From Candidatus Gracilibacteria bacterium (GTDB lineage Bacteria > Patescibacteriota > Gracilibacteria > BD1-5 > UBA2023): a DNA stretch of 64,000 nt. Location of the stretch: NCBI GenBank assembly GCA_028687475.1, contig JAQUAB010000001.1, positions 186,001-250,000 on the forward strand, read 5' to 3'. Under the pieces are notes generated by a model. It saw only the letters and a list, made by a program, of their open reading frames with translations, searched no databases and was not told the origin of the DNA. Of this stretch, positions 52,717-61,596 are shown piece after piece (the first letter of the stretch is position 1; each line of letters opens with the position of its first letter). A program made the translations under genes and the position numbers.

Positions 52717-53130
52717 TTATTTCTTTTTCACACGCATTGTCACACCATGATGCCCAGTAATCTCGACTTTATCGCCAGCAGAAAGATCGTCTTCTGACTC
52801 AATCAGATAATCAACTCCATCGAGAGTCACCTTCCATTCACCGCTGACTTTCTTGATAGTGCGAACTTGACCCATATATTGATCAGCTCCTTGTGGCATA
52901 TGCGGATCTTGAGGAGAGAGAAGTTTCGGGAGTACAAAAGCAAAGATAAGACTCAAAATCGCAAATACAATTCCCTGAAGAATAGTGAAGGTCGTATCTC
53001 CAAGAAAATACACCAATCCCGCCACAAACGCACTCGCAATAGCGAGAGAAAGACCATAGAATGTAGTCGTTACCATTTCTATGATGAGAAAAATGATAGC
53101 CGCTGCAATCCAAAAATAGAGAATAGACAT
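52717..53130 (-). CDS. NfeD-like membrane protein
   Basis: 137 aa. Three membrane helices in the first 70 residues (ILYFWIAAAIIFLIIEMVT, LAIASAFVAGLVYFLG, GIVFAILSLIFAFVLPKLL), then an OB-fold NfeD domain (GQVRTIKKVSGEWKVTLDGVDY, GDKVEITGHHGVTMRV). Next to a stomatin-like gene, the usual NfeD partner in other genomes; they may form a membrane-quality module. No UGA. Confidence 0.88.
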   Translation of the reverse strand: MSILYFWIAAAIIFLIIEMVTTTFYGLSLAIASAFVAGLVYFLGDTTFTILQGIVFAILSLIFAFVLPKLLSPQDPHMPQGADQYMGQVRTIKKVSGEWKVTLDGVDYLIESEDDLSAGDKVEITGHHGVTMRVKKK

Positions 53131-53175
53131 ACTATAAAATTAGAAATTATAAATGAAAACTGTAGAGAATTAAAA

Positions 53176-53244
53176 TTTTGTCATCCTCCGTAGGAGGATC
53201 TCTTTATTGTCAGGAAGGGATTCTCGCAAGCGAGAATGACAAAA
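53176..53244. repeat. palindromic interspersed repeat, copy 4 (short)
   Basis: TTTTGTCATCC to GAATGACAAAA, containing the hairpins TCCTCCGTAGGAGGA and TTCTCGCAAGCGAGAA. It lies between the stomatin-like gene and nfeD. Confidence 0.75.
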
Positions 53245-53274
53245 GAGTAATTTATTTATATTCATCATTTATAG

Positions 53275-54153
53275 CTATTTCGCTCCTCCGAAGATTTTCG
53301 ACACCCCAGCAAGAATATCAGAATCGAGAATATATTTTGTATTTTGTCCGAGAGCTCCTTCGATTACTTTGAGCTGTTCCTTTGTCACTGCAGCTCACTT
53401 GAAGAACTCTACCGCAGCATTGGACTCGAGTTCCATGCGCTTCGCTTCGGCTTCTGCGATAGCAATCTTCGCATTCGCTTCACCCTGAGCACGGAGAATC
53501 TGAGACTCACGTTCCCCTTCTGCCTGAAGGATTTTTGATTGCTTATCACCTTCTGATTTTGTGATGAGAGACTGTTTGTATCCTTCTGCTTCGAGAATTT
53601 GTGCACGTTTCTCACGTTCTGCCTTCATCTGTTTACTCATAGCATTCTGAATATCATCTGGTGGATCGAGACGCTTGATCTCGACACGGAGCACCTTGAT
53701 TCCCCATTTTCCCGTCTCACGATCGAGAGATTCGAGAAGTCGTCCATTGATAATCTCACGATTCGAGAGTGTCTCATCGAGAGACATTGTACCGAGCACA
53801 CTACGGAGATTGGTCTGCGCGAGGTTCACGACCGCCATGAAGACATTGTTGATGTCATAGGTCGCCTGATATGGATCGATAATCTGGACATAGATAACTC
53901 CATCTACTGCCATTCCGACATTATCCTTGGTGATAATCTGCTGTTCAGGAACTGTGACAACTTGTTCACGAATGTCAACACGTTTTACAGCTTGGATACC
54001 AGGAATGAGGAAAAATATTCCAGGCCCAACCGTATCCGTATATTTTCCGAGGAATTCTCGAAGCCCAACCTCACCCTGATTGATCTTGCGGATAAAGGCA
54101 GGAATCATGACAGCAATCACAATCAAGAGAAAAATAATAAATCCTGGTGTCAT
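53275..54153 (-). CDS. stomatin/prohibitin (SPFH) family protein
   Basis: 292 aa. One N-terminal membrane helix (GFIIFLLIVIAVMIPAFI), SPFH core (QGEVGLREFLGKYTDTVGPG, VPEQQIITKDNVGMAVDGVIYVQI, AQTNLRSVLGTMSLDETLSNR), then a long Glu/Ala/Lys coiled coil (REKRAQILEAEG). One UGA-Gly (FFKGAAV) extends the C-terminus by 39 residues to TAG 53275-53277, ending LAGVSKIFGGAK. Forms membrane microdomain scaffolds; paired with NfeD downstream. Confidence 0.92.
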
Positions 54154-54181
54154 AGAGAAGTTGATAAAAAAATAAAAACAC

Positions 54182-54187
54182 TATAAT
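54182..54187 (+). promoter_or_regulatory. candidate yvcK -10 box
   Basis: TATAAT with TTGATA 15 nt upstream. Confidence 0.45.
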
Positions 54188-54233
54188 CGTATAGTTTTCG
54201 TCCAAAAAAGCAAAAAATTTAAACTTCCTTCAA

Positions 54234-55235
54234 ATGACTAATATCGTTGCTATCGGTGGTGGAGCTGGAACATTCAATGTTCTCTACGGAATCAAGCGAA
54301 ATCCAGAATTCAACATCTCAGCCATCATCTCCGTTGCAGACAATGGTGGAACTGCCGGACTCATTCGTGACAAATATGGTATCCTCCCTCCTGGAGATTT
54401 TCGCCGTGCTATCGCGGCACTGGCAGGAAATACAGAAATCGTGAGAAAACTTTTCGAATACAGTTTCAAGTGAGAAGAATGAGTCATCGGAAGTAATAAA
54501 ATCGGAAATATCCTCTTCACTGCTCTCACGGATATTTCTGGAGGAGATGTAGAAAAGGCTATCGATACTATGGGAGAAATGTTCGACGTTCGCGGACGTG
54601 TGATTCCTGTGACACTCGAGGATGTGAATCTTGCTGTTCGCTTCGAAGATGGAGCCGTCGTCGTGGGGGAGAAAAATATCGACGTCTCAGATAAAAACGT
54701 ATTCGAACGGTCACATAACATCGACCAGAATATCGTCGATGCTTGGCTCGAAGGTGCAGAAGGGAATCTCAATCCTCGTGCTCGTGAAGCTATCATGAAT
54801 GCTGACTATATCATCATCGGGCCTGGAGATCTCTATACGAGTATTGTCCCGAATCTTCTCTCTGTCGGAATGCGTGAGGCACTGAGCGCCAGTAGTGCAA
54901 AAATCATCTACATATGCAATGCGATGACAAAACGCGGTGAGACCACCAATATGGAAGTGATTGATTTTATCAATACGATCGAGAAATATATCGATCCAGG
55001 AAAGCTCAACTATGTCATCGTGAACAACGGCTATATCTCTGATGAAGTGGTCGAGAAATACCGTGCTGAGGAAAACAAGAAGCCTCTTAAAATCAAAGAT
55101 TATTCACTCTTTGAGAAAAAATGATATAAAATAATCGATCGTGACCTTGTACATACGAATGGTGATTATGTCCGTCACGATCCGGAAAAGCTCACAAAAA
55201 TCCTCGAAGACATCGTGGGTGGGTGGATAAAATAA
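54234..55235 (+). CDS. yvcK: YvcK/CofD-family protein
   Basis: 333 aa. VAIGGGAGTFNVLYGIK at the start, SVADNGGTAGLIRDKYGILPPGDFRRAIAAL, SNKIGNILFTAL, DYIIIGPGDLYTSIVPNLL and ICNAMTKRGETTN are hallmarks of YvcK, which binds UDP-sugars and links central carbon metabolism with cell-wall synthesis in Firmicutes. Three UGA-Gly codons, two close together (KGEEGVIGSNK). Preceded by TATAAT at 54182-54187. Confidence 0.93.
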
Positions 55236-55275
55236 TTATCTTTTGCCTATAATACAACATAAATCTGATTATTAA

Positions 55276-55300
55276 TCCTCTTCTTTTGGAGAAGAGGACA
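55276..55300 (+). terminator. hairpin after yvcK
   Basis: CCTCTTC, loop TTTTG, GAGAAGAGG; no clear T run. Confidence 0.45.
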
Positions 55301-55392
55301 TTGATATAGTCATACTTTATCATGTACTCTTTGGTGCATATTATAAGCATCTCTCTCCAACTTCTGGAATATATTTATACTATAACAAACAT

Positions 55393-55420
55393 AAAAAAGC
55401 CCCCTATGGTAAAGGGGCGC
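55393..55420 (-). terminator. terminator of the structured RNA
   Basis: GCGCCCC / GGGGGC hairpin followed by TTTTTT on the minus strand. Confidence 0.75.
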
Positions 55421-55735
55421 TAGCACCTCATTTTCTCATGGAAAATGAGGCAAGAAGAAGCTATACGGCTTAACTCGACCTAGATTCAGGCAAGCTAACT
55501 CGTAAAGTTCCTCACGATATGATATGTTTTGGTATTACGGGGAGGAGAGGGGTGTTTTTTAGGCAACCCCTCTCTCCTTGCCCTACCGTGCTGTCCTTCA
55601 GGACGGCGCGGAGCGGGCGACGGGTTGGGCGACGATGGCCATGTGAATCTCCTCGAAAAAGAAGAAGTGGATTTGCCCAATACTACAGGCAAGGTATAGC
55701 CTACAGAAGAAGAAGAAGAAGTCAAATTTTTTTCG
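55393..55735 (-). ncRNA. GC-rich structured RNA, unassigned
   Basis: The roughly 575-bp gap between yvcK and leuS holds a stretch clearly richer in G+C than its surroundings. On the minus strand: TTGACT near 55725 as possible -35, then hairpins TTGCC/GGCAA, CCGTCC-GA-AGGAC, a strong GAGAGGGG...CCCCTCTC stem (about 55549-55585), CCTCATTTTC-CATG-GAAAATGAGG (about 55424-55450), and a terminator GCGCCCCTTTACCATAGGGGGC with T run at 55399-55420. No coding frame on either strand looks real. I could not match it to RNase P, tmRNA, SRP or 6S RNA. Confidence 0.5.
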
Positions 55736-55762
55736 AAAATTCCTTATGTAATCTGGTATAGA

Positions 55763-55799
55763 AAAGATAAAATCCAGACGTATAATCTGGATTTTATCG
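55763..55799 (-). terminator. leuS terminator
   Basis: GATAAAATCCAGA pairs perfectly with TCTGGATTTTATC; TTTTC follows on the minus strand. Confidence 0.85.
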
Positions 55800-55810
55800 A
55801 TGAGTGGATG

Positions 55811-58800
55811 CTATTTCACCACAATCGACAGCATTTTATTCGGGATAAAGATTTCTTTTATGATTTCTTTTCCTTCGAGCCACTTCGCGATATTCTCATC
55901 AGCACGGACAACTTCTGAGACCTCTTCTTGTCCGACACCATTGAGAAATGTGAAGGTTCCACGGAGTTTTCCCCCGACCTGAACTGCAATCGTCACTTCA
56001 TCATCCACGAGCATGAATTCATCATATTCTGGCCAAGGAGCGTTATAAACGGATTCAAGATTCAATATTCAAGATTCAAGATTAGAAACATTGTCATTCT
56101 GAGCTTGCGAAGAATCTGCTCCGTTATTTTGAATTTTGAATTTTTCATTTTGAATCAGGAACCATAGTTCTTCTGCCATATGCGGTGCGAATGGATGAAG
56201 GAGAATCGCGAATGATTCTTTCCATTCAGTTTGGAACTCAGCATCCTGAGGAAGTCCTTCATTGAGGAGAATCTGGAGCGCAGAAATCGCTGTATTGAAC
56301 TTGTATTCGACAATATCCTCCCCGATTTTCTTGATCGTTTTATGGAGCTGTTTCATGGCTTTCATATCATCTTTTGCAGTATTCTTCCCTTCGAAGAACG
56401 TAGAATATGCCTTATCGAGGAGACGACGAACTCCGATAATCGAATCCGTACTCCACGGAGCCGTATCACGGAAATCTGCCATACTCATCTCATAGAGACG
56501 AAGCGAATCAGCACCATATTCGCGGACAATATCGTTCGGATTCACGACGTTTTTGAGAGATTTCGACATCTTCGCAACCACTTGTTTCACTTCTGTTCCT
56601 GTTGATTTTTCGAAATATTTCCCATCTCTTTCTTCGATGAGATCCACTGCAACGAGTCCACCATCCGCACGCTCATAGGCATACGCGAGAATCATCCCCT
56701 GATTCACGAGCTTCTGGAATGGTTCTTTCGTCGGAACAATACCAATATCATAGAGTACCTTGTGCCAGAATCGCGCATAGAGGAGATGAAGCACTGCATG
56801 TTCCGTTCCTCCGACGTATTCATCCACATTCTGCCAGTACTCAAGCGCTTCCTTGCTCGCGAGGGCGAGAGGATTCGCAGGATCCATATAGCGAAGATAG
56901 TACCAGCAACTTCCACCCCATTGTGGCATCGTGTTCGTCTCACGTTTTCCCATGAGATTCGTCGCGAGTTCTACATTCACGAAACTCTCTACGGTCGCAA
57001 GTGGCGATTGCCCATCCCCTGCTGGCTCATATTTCTCTACTTCTGGAAGCATAAGAGGCAGATTCGAGTCGATGATGATTTTCGAGTTAATACCATCATA
57101 GATCTTGGAATATATTTTTCAATCGATAACCAGGAATTCTTCTGAAAGTTCCCTCCCTGAAAAGGGAGGGTTAGGGTGGGTTACATAAGAGGAATCCTTA
57201 TTTAGTGTAACCCCCTCTGACTCCCCCTTGTCAAGGGGAGAATAGATACACGCTTCACCAGTTTTTGCATCCTTAAGTTTCTCTACTCTTGGTAACTTCA
57301 CATAATCCTCATGACTAATATGAATCAGTGGAATCGGTTCTCCCCAGTATCGTTGACGAGAAAAAAGCCAATCACGGAGCTTGTAGTTTACCTTTTTGCG
57401 ACCGAAGCCTTCGGATTCTGCTTTTTCAGAGAGAACTCGGCGAGCTTCTGCGGAAGTGAGTCAATTGAATCCAGAAGAATTCACAAGAATTCCATCTTCA
57501 GAAGTAGCCTTTGGAGAAAATGCATGCTTGATAGCAAAAGCGAAATTCTTGTGCAAATCAATACCAGTAAATTTTTCAAGAACCTCTTCTACAGAAAGCC
57601 ATTCCCAAGAAAAATCCTCATGCTCTTCCAAACTCATTTCAACTCGCGATTCATTGAGCAATTCAACAAGAAAAAAACTAGCCATTGCTTCTCTTTCCAC
57701 TTTTCTTACAGGAGCATGATGATTCATATGAAAACTACCAATGCACTCTTTTACTACAAAATTCTGAAAACCCGTTTCTTCTTTAATTTCTCTTGTAATA
57801 GCCGTGAGTATATCTTCACCTTCATCTACTCAACCACCTGGAAGGTCATAAAGATTTTCAAATTTATTGAATTTAAAAACAAGAATCTTTCCATCTTTTA
57901 CAATAAGTGCTTTTGTAAAATCTCGACGAACTGCATTTTGTTTTGGAACTCCAAGAACTGGTGCAACGCTTTGCTTGATAGGAAGACTATACCTCTTAGC
58001 AAAGGCAAAATCCCTCTCATCATGCGCTGGAACCGCCATCACTGCACCAGTACCGTAGTGACCGAGCACATAGTCCGCAATCCAGAGTGGAACCGTTTCT
58101 CCATTGAATGGATTCACGACATATGAGCCGGTGAAAACTCCGGTTTTTTCTTTTCCTTCGTTGGTTCTATCTTGATCCGAGCGACTCGCTGCCTCAGTGA
58201 TATACGCTTCACACTCTGCCGACTGTTCATCAGTGATGAAGTCATAGACACGAGGATGATCCGGCGCAAGTACAGCATAAGTCATTCCATAAACCGTGTC
58301 GACACGAGTGGTGTAAACTTCGATGGATGGAAGGATTTTATTTAAGAAAAGATTATGTGTGGCACTGTCTCGGTCATTAAAATGTCCTGCACTCTCGATA
58401 TCAAAATGGGTTACTCAGATGTCATCAAAATGCTTTTTAGCCTCAGAATAAGTAATATATGGGTCATTCTTTGATAAGAATATTTGCCAGTCATTAACAT
58501 TTCCACGGATTTTATCTGGATGATATTGTGTTTTCATTGTACGAGAACCAATGTCCCATGATACTTCTGACATGCTCGCACTCCAATCAACAGAGTCAAT
58601 AAGCCCATTGAATACTGGAGCAACACAAATAAGTTTACCAATCTTTTTTTCAAGTCTCTCCACAAAATGCATCCCGAGAAATCATCCCATAGAATGCCCT
58701 ATCACAAGGGAATCTTGATTCATCTTTGATTTATATTGATCAAGGAATGCTAATTGTTTTTCTAAATCTGGTTGGGTTGGATTGGGTAAACTCGGCATAA

Positions 58801-59641
58801 TTACTTCATATCCAATATCTTCAAGTTCCTTCTTGAGCCCTGTTTGCCAAGCATGAAAATGAACGGAAGTGGTTCATTCATCTTCCCATCCATGAAGGAT
58901 AAGAGCAAGTGGCTTTCATTCTACTTTTTTCATCATCCGAAACTCACACCCCTCACTCTTCCCTATCCAATTGCGTTGCATCTCTTTCACGCCCTCTGGC
59001 CAATCGAGTCCATCGAGATCTTCGATGAGTCGATCTGCATATTCGGTAATTTTCAAAACCCACTGACGAAGTGCGCGCTTCTCGACGCGAGTGCCACAAC
59101 GATCACAGGTATTGTCAGCGAGGACTTCTTCATTCGCAAGTCCCGTCTTACAACTCGGACAATAGTTGATCGGCAGATCCTGTTCATATGCGAGTCCGCG
59201 CTTGAAGAGCTCGAGAAAAATCCACTGTGTCCATTGGTAATATTTCGGATCGGTCGTATCAATCTCGCGACTCCAATCATAGGAAAATCCGAGAGACTGA
59301 AGTTGCTCCTTAAAAATAGCAATATTCGCGGCGGTCGTCACAGCTGGATGAGTACCAGTCTTGATAGCATAGTTCTCAGCGGGAAGCCCGAAAGCATCCC
59401 AACCCATCGTATGGAGAACATTGTATCCCTTCGCATGATAAAAACGCGAGACAATATCGGTCGCTGCATACCCCTTCGGATGCCCGACATGAAGTCCAGA
59501 TCCTGATGGATAAGGGAACATATCGAGGATGTATTTCTTGGGTTTTTGTATATCAAATGGTGGATTCTTCGTCTGGAAAGTCTGGTTTTCTTCCCAAAAT
59601 TTTTGCCATTTCTGTTCGAGTTCGGTATGATTGTACGGCAT
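55811..59641 (-). CDS. leuS: leucyl-tRNA synthetase with inserted serine hydrolase and Nudix domains
   Basis: 1276 aa in one frame (usual 810-880). Core: HIGH-type motif [11 protein letters not shown], zinc-type [18 protein letters not shown]; editing segments [21 protein letters not shown] and [44 protein letters not shown]; anticodon domain to TAG 55811. Inserts: residues about 242-442, RBBP9/YdeN-like alpha/beta hydrolase ([38 protein letters not shown]); about 572-705, Nudix ([26 protein letters not shown]); about 793-823, translated palindrome; near 1165-1195, translated AT-rich repeat. Eight UGA-Gly codons, four in the hydrolase insert. All core motifs intact. Confidence 0.92.
56052..56150. 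repeat. AT-rich and TGTCATTC repeats inside leuS
   Basis: Contains short repeats of ATTCAAGATTCAA type, a partial TTGTCATTCTGAGC element near 56092-56121, and TGAATTTTGAATTTTTC. Translated as NEKFKIQN and NLESGILNLES just before [12 protein letters not shown]. Similar AT strings are intergenic at 6020-6050. Confidence 0.7.
57148..57242. repeat. palindromic repeat inserted in leuS
   Basis: Nested inverted repeat: CCCTCCCTGAAAAGGGAGGG, then GGGTTACA and its inverse TGTAACCC, then CCCCCTTGTCAAGGGG. Translated in frame as [10 protein letters not shown] and [10 protein letters not shown]. Confidence 0.8.
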
Positions 59642-59745
59642 AGAAGCTATTAATTATAAACTACAAAATTTCCTGAAAGGAAATAAGGATAATTCATGAA
59701 ATAAATCTCTCTCAATATAGAGAAAATCTGGAAAAATACAACAAA

Positions 59746-59775
59746 AAAACCTTTGCCAAAGCAAAGGTTTTTAAG
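59746..59775 (-). terminator. terminator of the pilin-like gene
   Basis: AACCTTTG, loop CCAAAG, CAAAGGTT, with T run on the minus-strand side. Confidence 0.8.
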
Positions 59776-59789
59776 AAAAATGTAGATTC

Positions 59790-60140
59790 TTATTTGTTCG
59801 CAAGGAATCCAACAGCCCAATTCACGATAGAGAATGAGAGGAAGATCACTACGATACCAAGAAGAACCTGGATCAGGATATTCTTTCCTTTCTTCACCTT
59901 CTCTTCGTCACCTCCAGCAGTCACCATGAGGAATCCTCCATAGAGACCATATCCAGTAGCGAGAAGTGCAAGAAGACCAAGAAGTCCATTCAAGATATTC
60001 ACAGCAACATCTACCACACTTGTCTGAGTTGTTCCCTTGAGGCGGTCATCAACCGTACCTGTAGTGATAGCTGCGAAAGACTGTTCCGCAGTGAGTGCCG
60101 CAGCTGTTCCAGTAAGGGCGAGCTTTGTAAGAGTGTTCAT
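59790..60140 (-). CDS. small VirB2/pilin-like membrane protein
   Basis: 116 aa. Signal-like N-terminus (LTKLALTGTAAALTAEQSFA), then two hydrophobic helices (VVDVAVNILNGLLGLLALLATGYGLYGGFLMV; LIQVLLGIVVIFLSFSIVNWAVGFL) split by a charged loop GGDEEKVKKGKN. This matches VirB2/TrbC-type pilins or the small pilin-like proteins of CPR genomes. No other secretion genes adjacent. No UGA. Between leuS and rpsR with its own terminator. Confidence 0.55.
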   Translation of the reverse strand: MNTLTKLALTGTAAALTAEQSFAAITTGTVDDRLKGTTQTSVVDVAVNILNGLLGLLALLATGYGLYGGFLMVTAGGDEEKVKKGKNILIQVLLGIVVIFLSFSIVNWAVGFLANK

Positions 60141-60208
60141 ATATGAATAATTAAAAATATAAACGACAGCGCTATCATATCAGGTTCAAAGATAAAAGTC
60201 AAAAAAAA

Positions 60209-60243
60209 AGTAAAAACTCTTCACGACCAATGAAGAGTTTTCA
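60209..60243 (-). terminator. rpsR operon terminator
   Basis: AAAACTCTTC / GAAGAGTTTT hairpin with a long T run on the minus strand. A second hairpin TGAGTCTG-AC-CAGACTCA lies at about 60280-60298. Confidence 0.75.
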
Positions 60244-60314
60244 GTTTTTACAAAGCTAGAACCAAAAGAGTGGGAGTTAAATGAGTCTGACCAGACTCAC
60301 TCTTTTTCAGGAAA

Positions 60315-60614
60315 TTAGACAGCAACCGCTGATTCGTCGAGAACTGGTGCAACTGGAGTCTCAACAGGAGTTGTAACAGCAGATGTAGTGGGACGACGAA
60401 CTTCGAGTACGTATGGAAGAAGTGCCATGTAACGTGCGCGCTTGATAGCAGTTGCGAGTTTTTTCTGATTCGAAAGAGAAACACCACTATAGTATCGTGG
60501 GATGATACGATTGAACTTCGTGAGATATTTCTTGAGAAGAACGATATCTTTGTAGTCAATCTGAGTGATCCCTTCAGCGTCGATTGGACACTGCTTTTTT
60601 ACTTTTTTAGACAT
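60315..60614 (-). CDS. rpsR: 30S ribosomal protein S18
   Basis: 99 aa. IDYKDIVLLKKYLTKFNRIIPRYYSGVS and KKLATAIKRARYMALLPYV are the S18 core. A 30-residue Thr/Val/Pro-rich tail (RRPTTSAVTTPVETPVAPVL) is longer than usual. No UGA. Last gene of rpsF-ssb-rpsR; S18 pairs with S6 on 16S rRNA. Confidence 0.96.
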   Translation of the reverse strand: MSKKVKKQCPIDAEGITQIDYKDIVLLKKYLTKFNRIIPRYYSGVSLSNQKKLATAIKRARYMALLPYVLEVRRPTTSAVTTPVETPVAPVLDESAVAV

Positions 60615-60643
60615 AAGTAATAGGATTAAGAATGGAATTAAAA

Positions 60644-61051
60644 TTAGAATTTACCACCTTCGAGATCAGAGAAGTCATCGAAGTCTACAGGATCTGGAGT
60701 GTCTGTTTCTGCGAAATCTTCTCTTTTTGAGAGGAAGATGAGCTGACCGACAACTACTTCTGTCTTGTGGAGCTTCGTGCCATCTTCTTTATCGATGATG
60801 CGAGTCTTGAGTCGACCTTCGATATAGACGAGTTTCCCCTTGGTGAGGAATTGCTCAGTACGTTCTGCGAGTGGACCCCAGACGACACAATTGGTGTATT
60901 CTGCTTCGGAGAGAGGTTCTCCAGCTGGACCTTTGTAGTACCGATTAGTGGCAATCGTGAAGGTTGCTACTTTTTTGTCACCTGCCGTTGTTTTTACAAA
61001 AGGATCTTTTGTTACATTTCCGATAAGGATAACCTTATTGATAGTTCTCAT
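60644..61051 (-). CDS. ssb: single-stranded DNA-binding protein
   Basis: 135 aa. OB fold: INKVILIGNVTKDPFVKTTAGDKKVATFTIATN, TNCVVWGPLAERTEQFLTKGKLVYIEGRLKTR. Acidic tail ends DFDDFSDLEGGKF rather than the usual DDDIPF, so the interaction tip is altered. No UGA. Lies between rpsF and rpsR as in many bacteria. Confidence 0.95.
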   Translation of the reverse strand: MRTINKVILIGNVTKDPFVKTTAGDKKVATFTIATNRYYKGPAGEPLSEAEYTNCVVWGPLAERTEQFLTKGKLVYIEGRLKTRIIDKEDGTKLHKTEVVVGQLIFLSKREDFAETDTPDPVDFDDFSDLEGGKF

Positions 61052-61074
61052 AAATGGAGAAATGATGAAATAAA

Positions 61075-61365
61075 CTAATCTTCAAGCTTAACAAACATGT
61101 AACGCCAAATATCTTTCTTGATGTTGAATGAATTCGAAACATCAAAAAATCCTCCATTTCCCTCACTTTCGAGAGTATAAAGAAGGTAGTATCCAACATC
61201 CGAAGTACGGATGCGGTAAGCGAGCTTTTGCTCACCTGGATGATTTCTCTCGAGCACCTTAGCTCCAGAATCCGCGAGTTCTGACTCGATAGTAGCAACG
61301 AGCTCATTGCGCTCTGCTTCTGCGAGTTCAGGGTTCACGATCATCATGAGTTCGTATTTTCTCAT
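61075..61365 (-). CDS. rpsF: 30S ribosomal protein S6
   Basis: 96 aa. RKYELMMIVNPELAEAER, HPGEQKLAYRIRTSDVGYYLLYTL and FNIKKDIWRYMFVKLED are family-typical. No UGA. Heads the rpsF-ssb-rpsR operon behind a strong promoter and a structured leader. Confidence 0.97.
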   Translation of the reverse strand: MRKYELMMIVNPELAEAERNELVATIESELADSGAKVLERNHPGEQKLAYRIRTSDVGYYLLYTLESEGNGGFFDVSNSFNIKKDIWRYMFVKLED

Positions 61366-61469
61366 AGAATCCTATGGGTTAATATCTTACGGTCATAGCC
61401 GCAAGAAGGATATAAATTGCACCTATAAAAAATGCGAGCGCATTATAGAAAGAAGGAGGAAAAAAGCAA
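61366..61469 (-). promoter_or_regulatory. rpsF promoter and possible S6:S18 leader
   Basis: Minus strand TTGCTT (61469-61464), 16-nt spacer, TATAAT (61447-61442), GC-rich discriminator GCGCTCGC. In the leader, TTGCGG/CCGTAA closes a CTATGA loop, with outer stem ATATC/GATAT and an asymmetric bulge. S6:S18 complexes are known to regulate rpsF leaders through a CCG-containing hairpin; the match here is inference. Confidence 0.5.
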
Positions 61470-61596
61470 AACTTTTTTCGCGATGAAAAAATAAATACGC
61501 AAGCTCAAGTTTTTGCATGAGAAAATAAAATGCGCTAAGATATTCTCACGTCACCCGAAACAAAAACAAATACTATTTCAATAATCTATAATCATC

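Noticed and set aside
2114-53244. Insertion sequence
   Set aside because: No transposase gene or long terminal repeats were found; the palindromes are about 70-105 bp only.
55393-55735. RNase P RNA, tmRNA, SRP RNA or 6S RNA
   Set aside because: I could not find the conserved GAGGAAAGUCC/ACAGAA, tag and acceptor ends, GGAAGGAAGCAGCC-like loop or the 6S bubble; left unassigned.
55519-55761. Arg-rich 80-codon plus-strand frame
   Set aside because: Composition follows the GC-rich RNA stems; no coding signature and the strand with the terminator is the other one.
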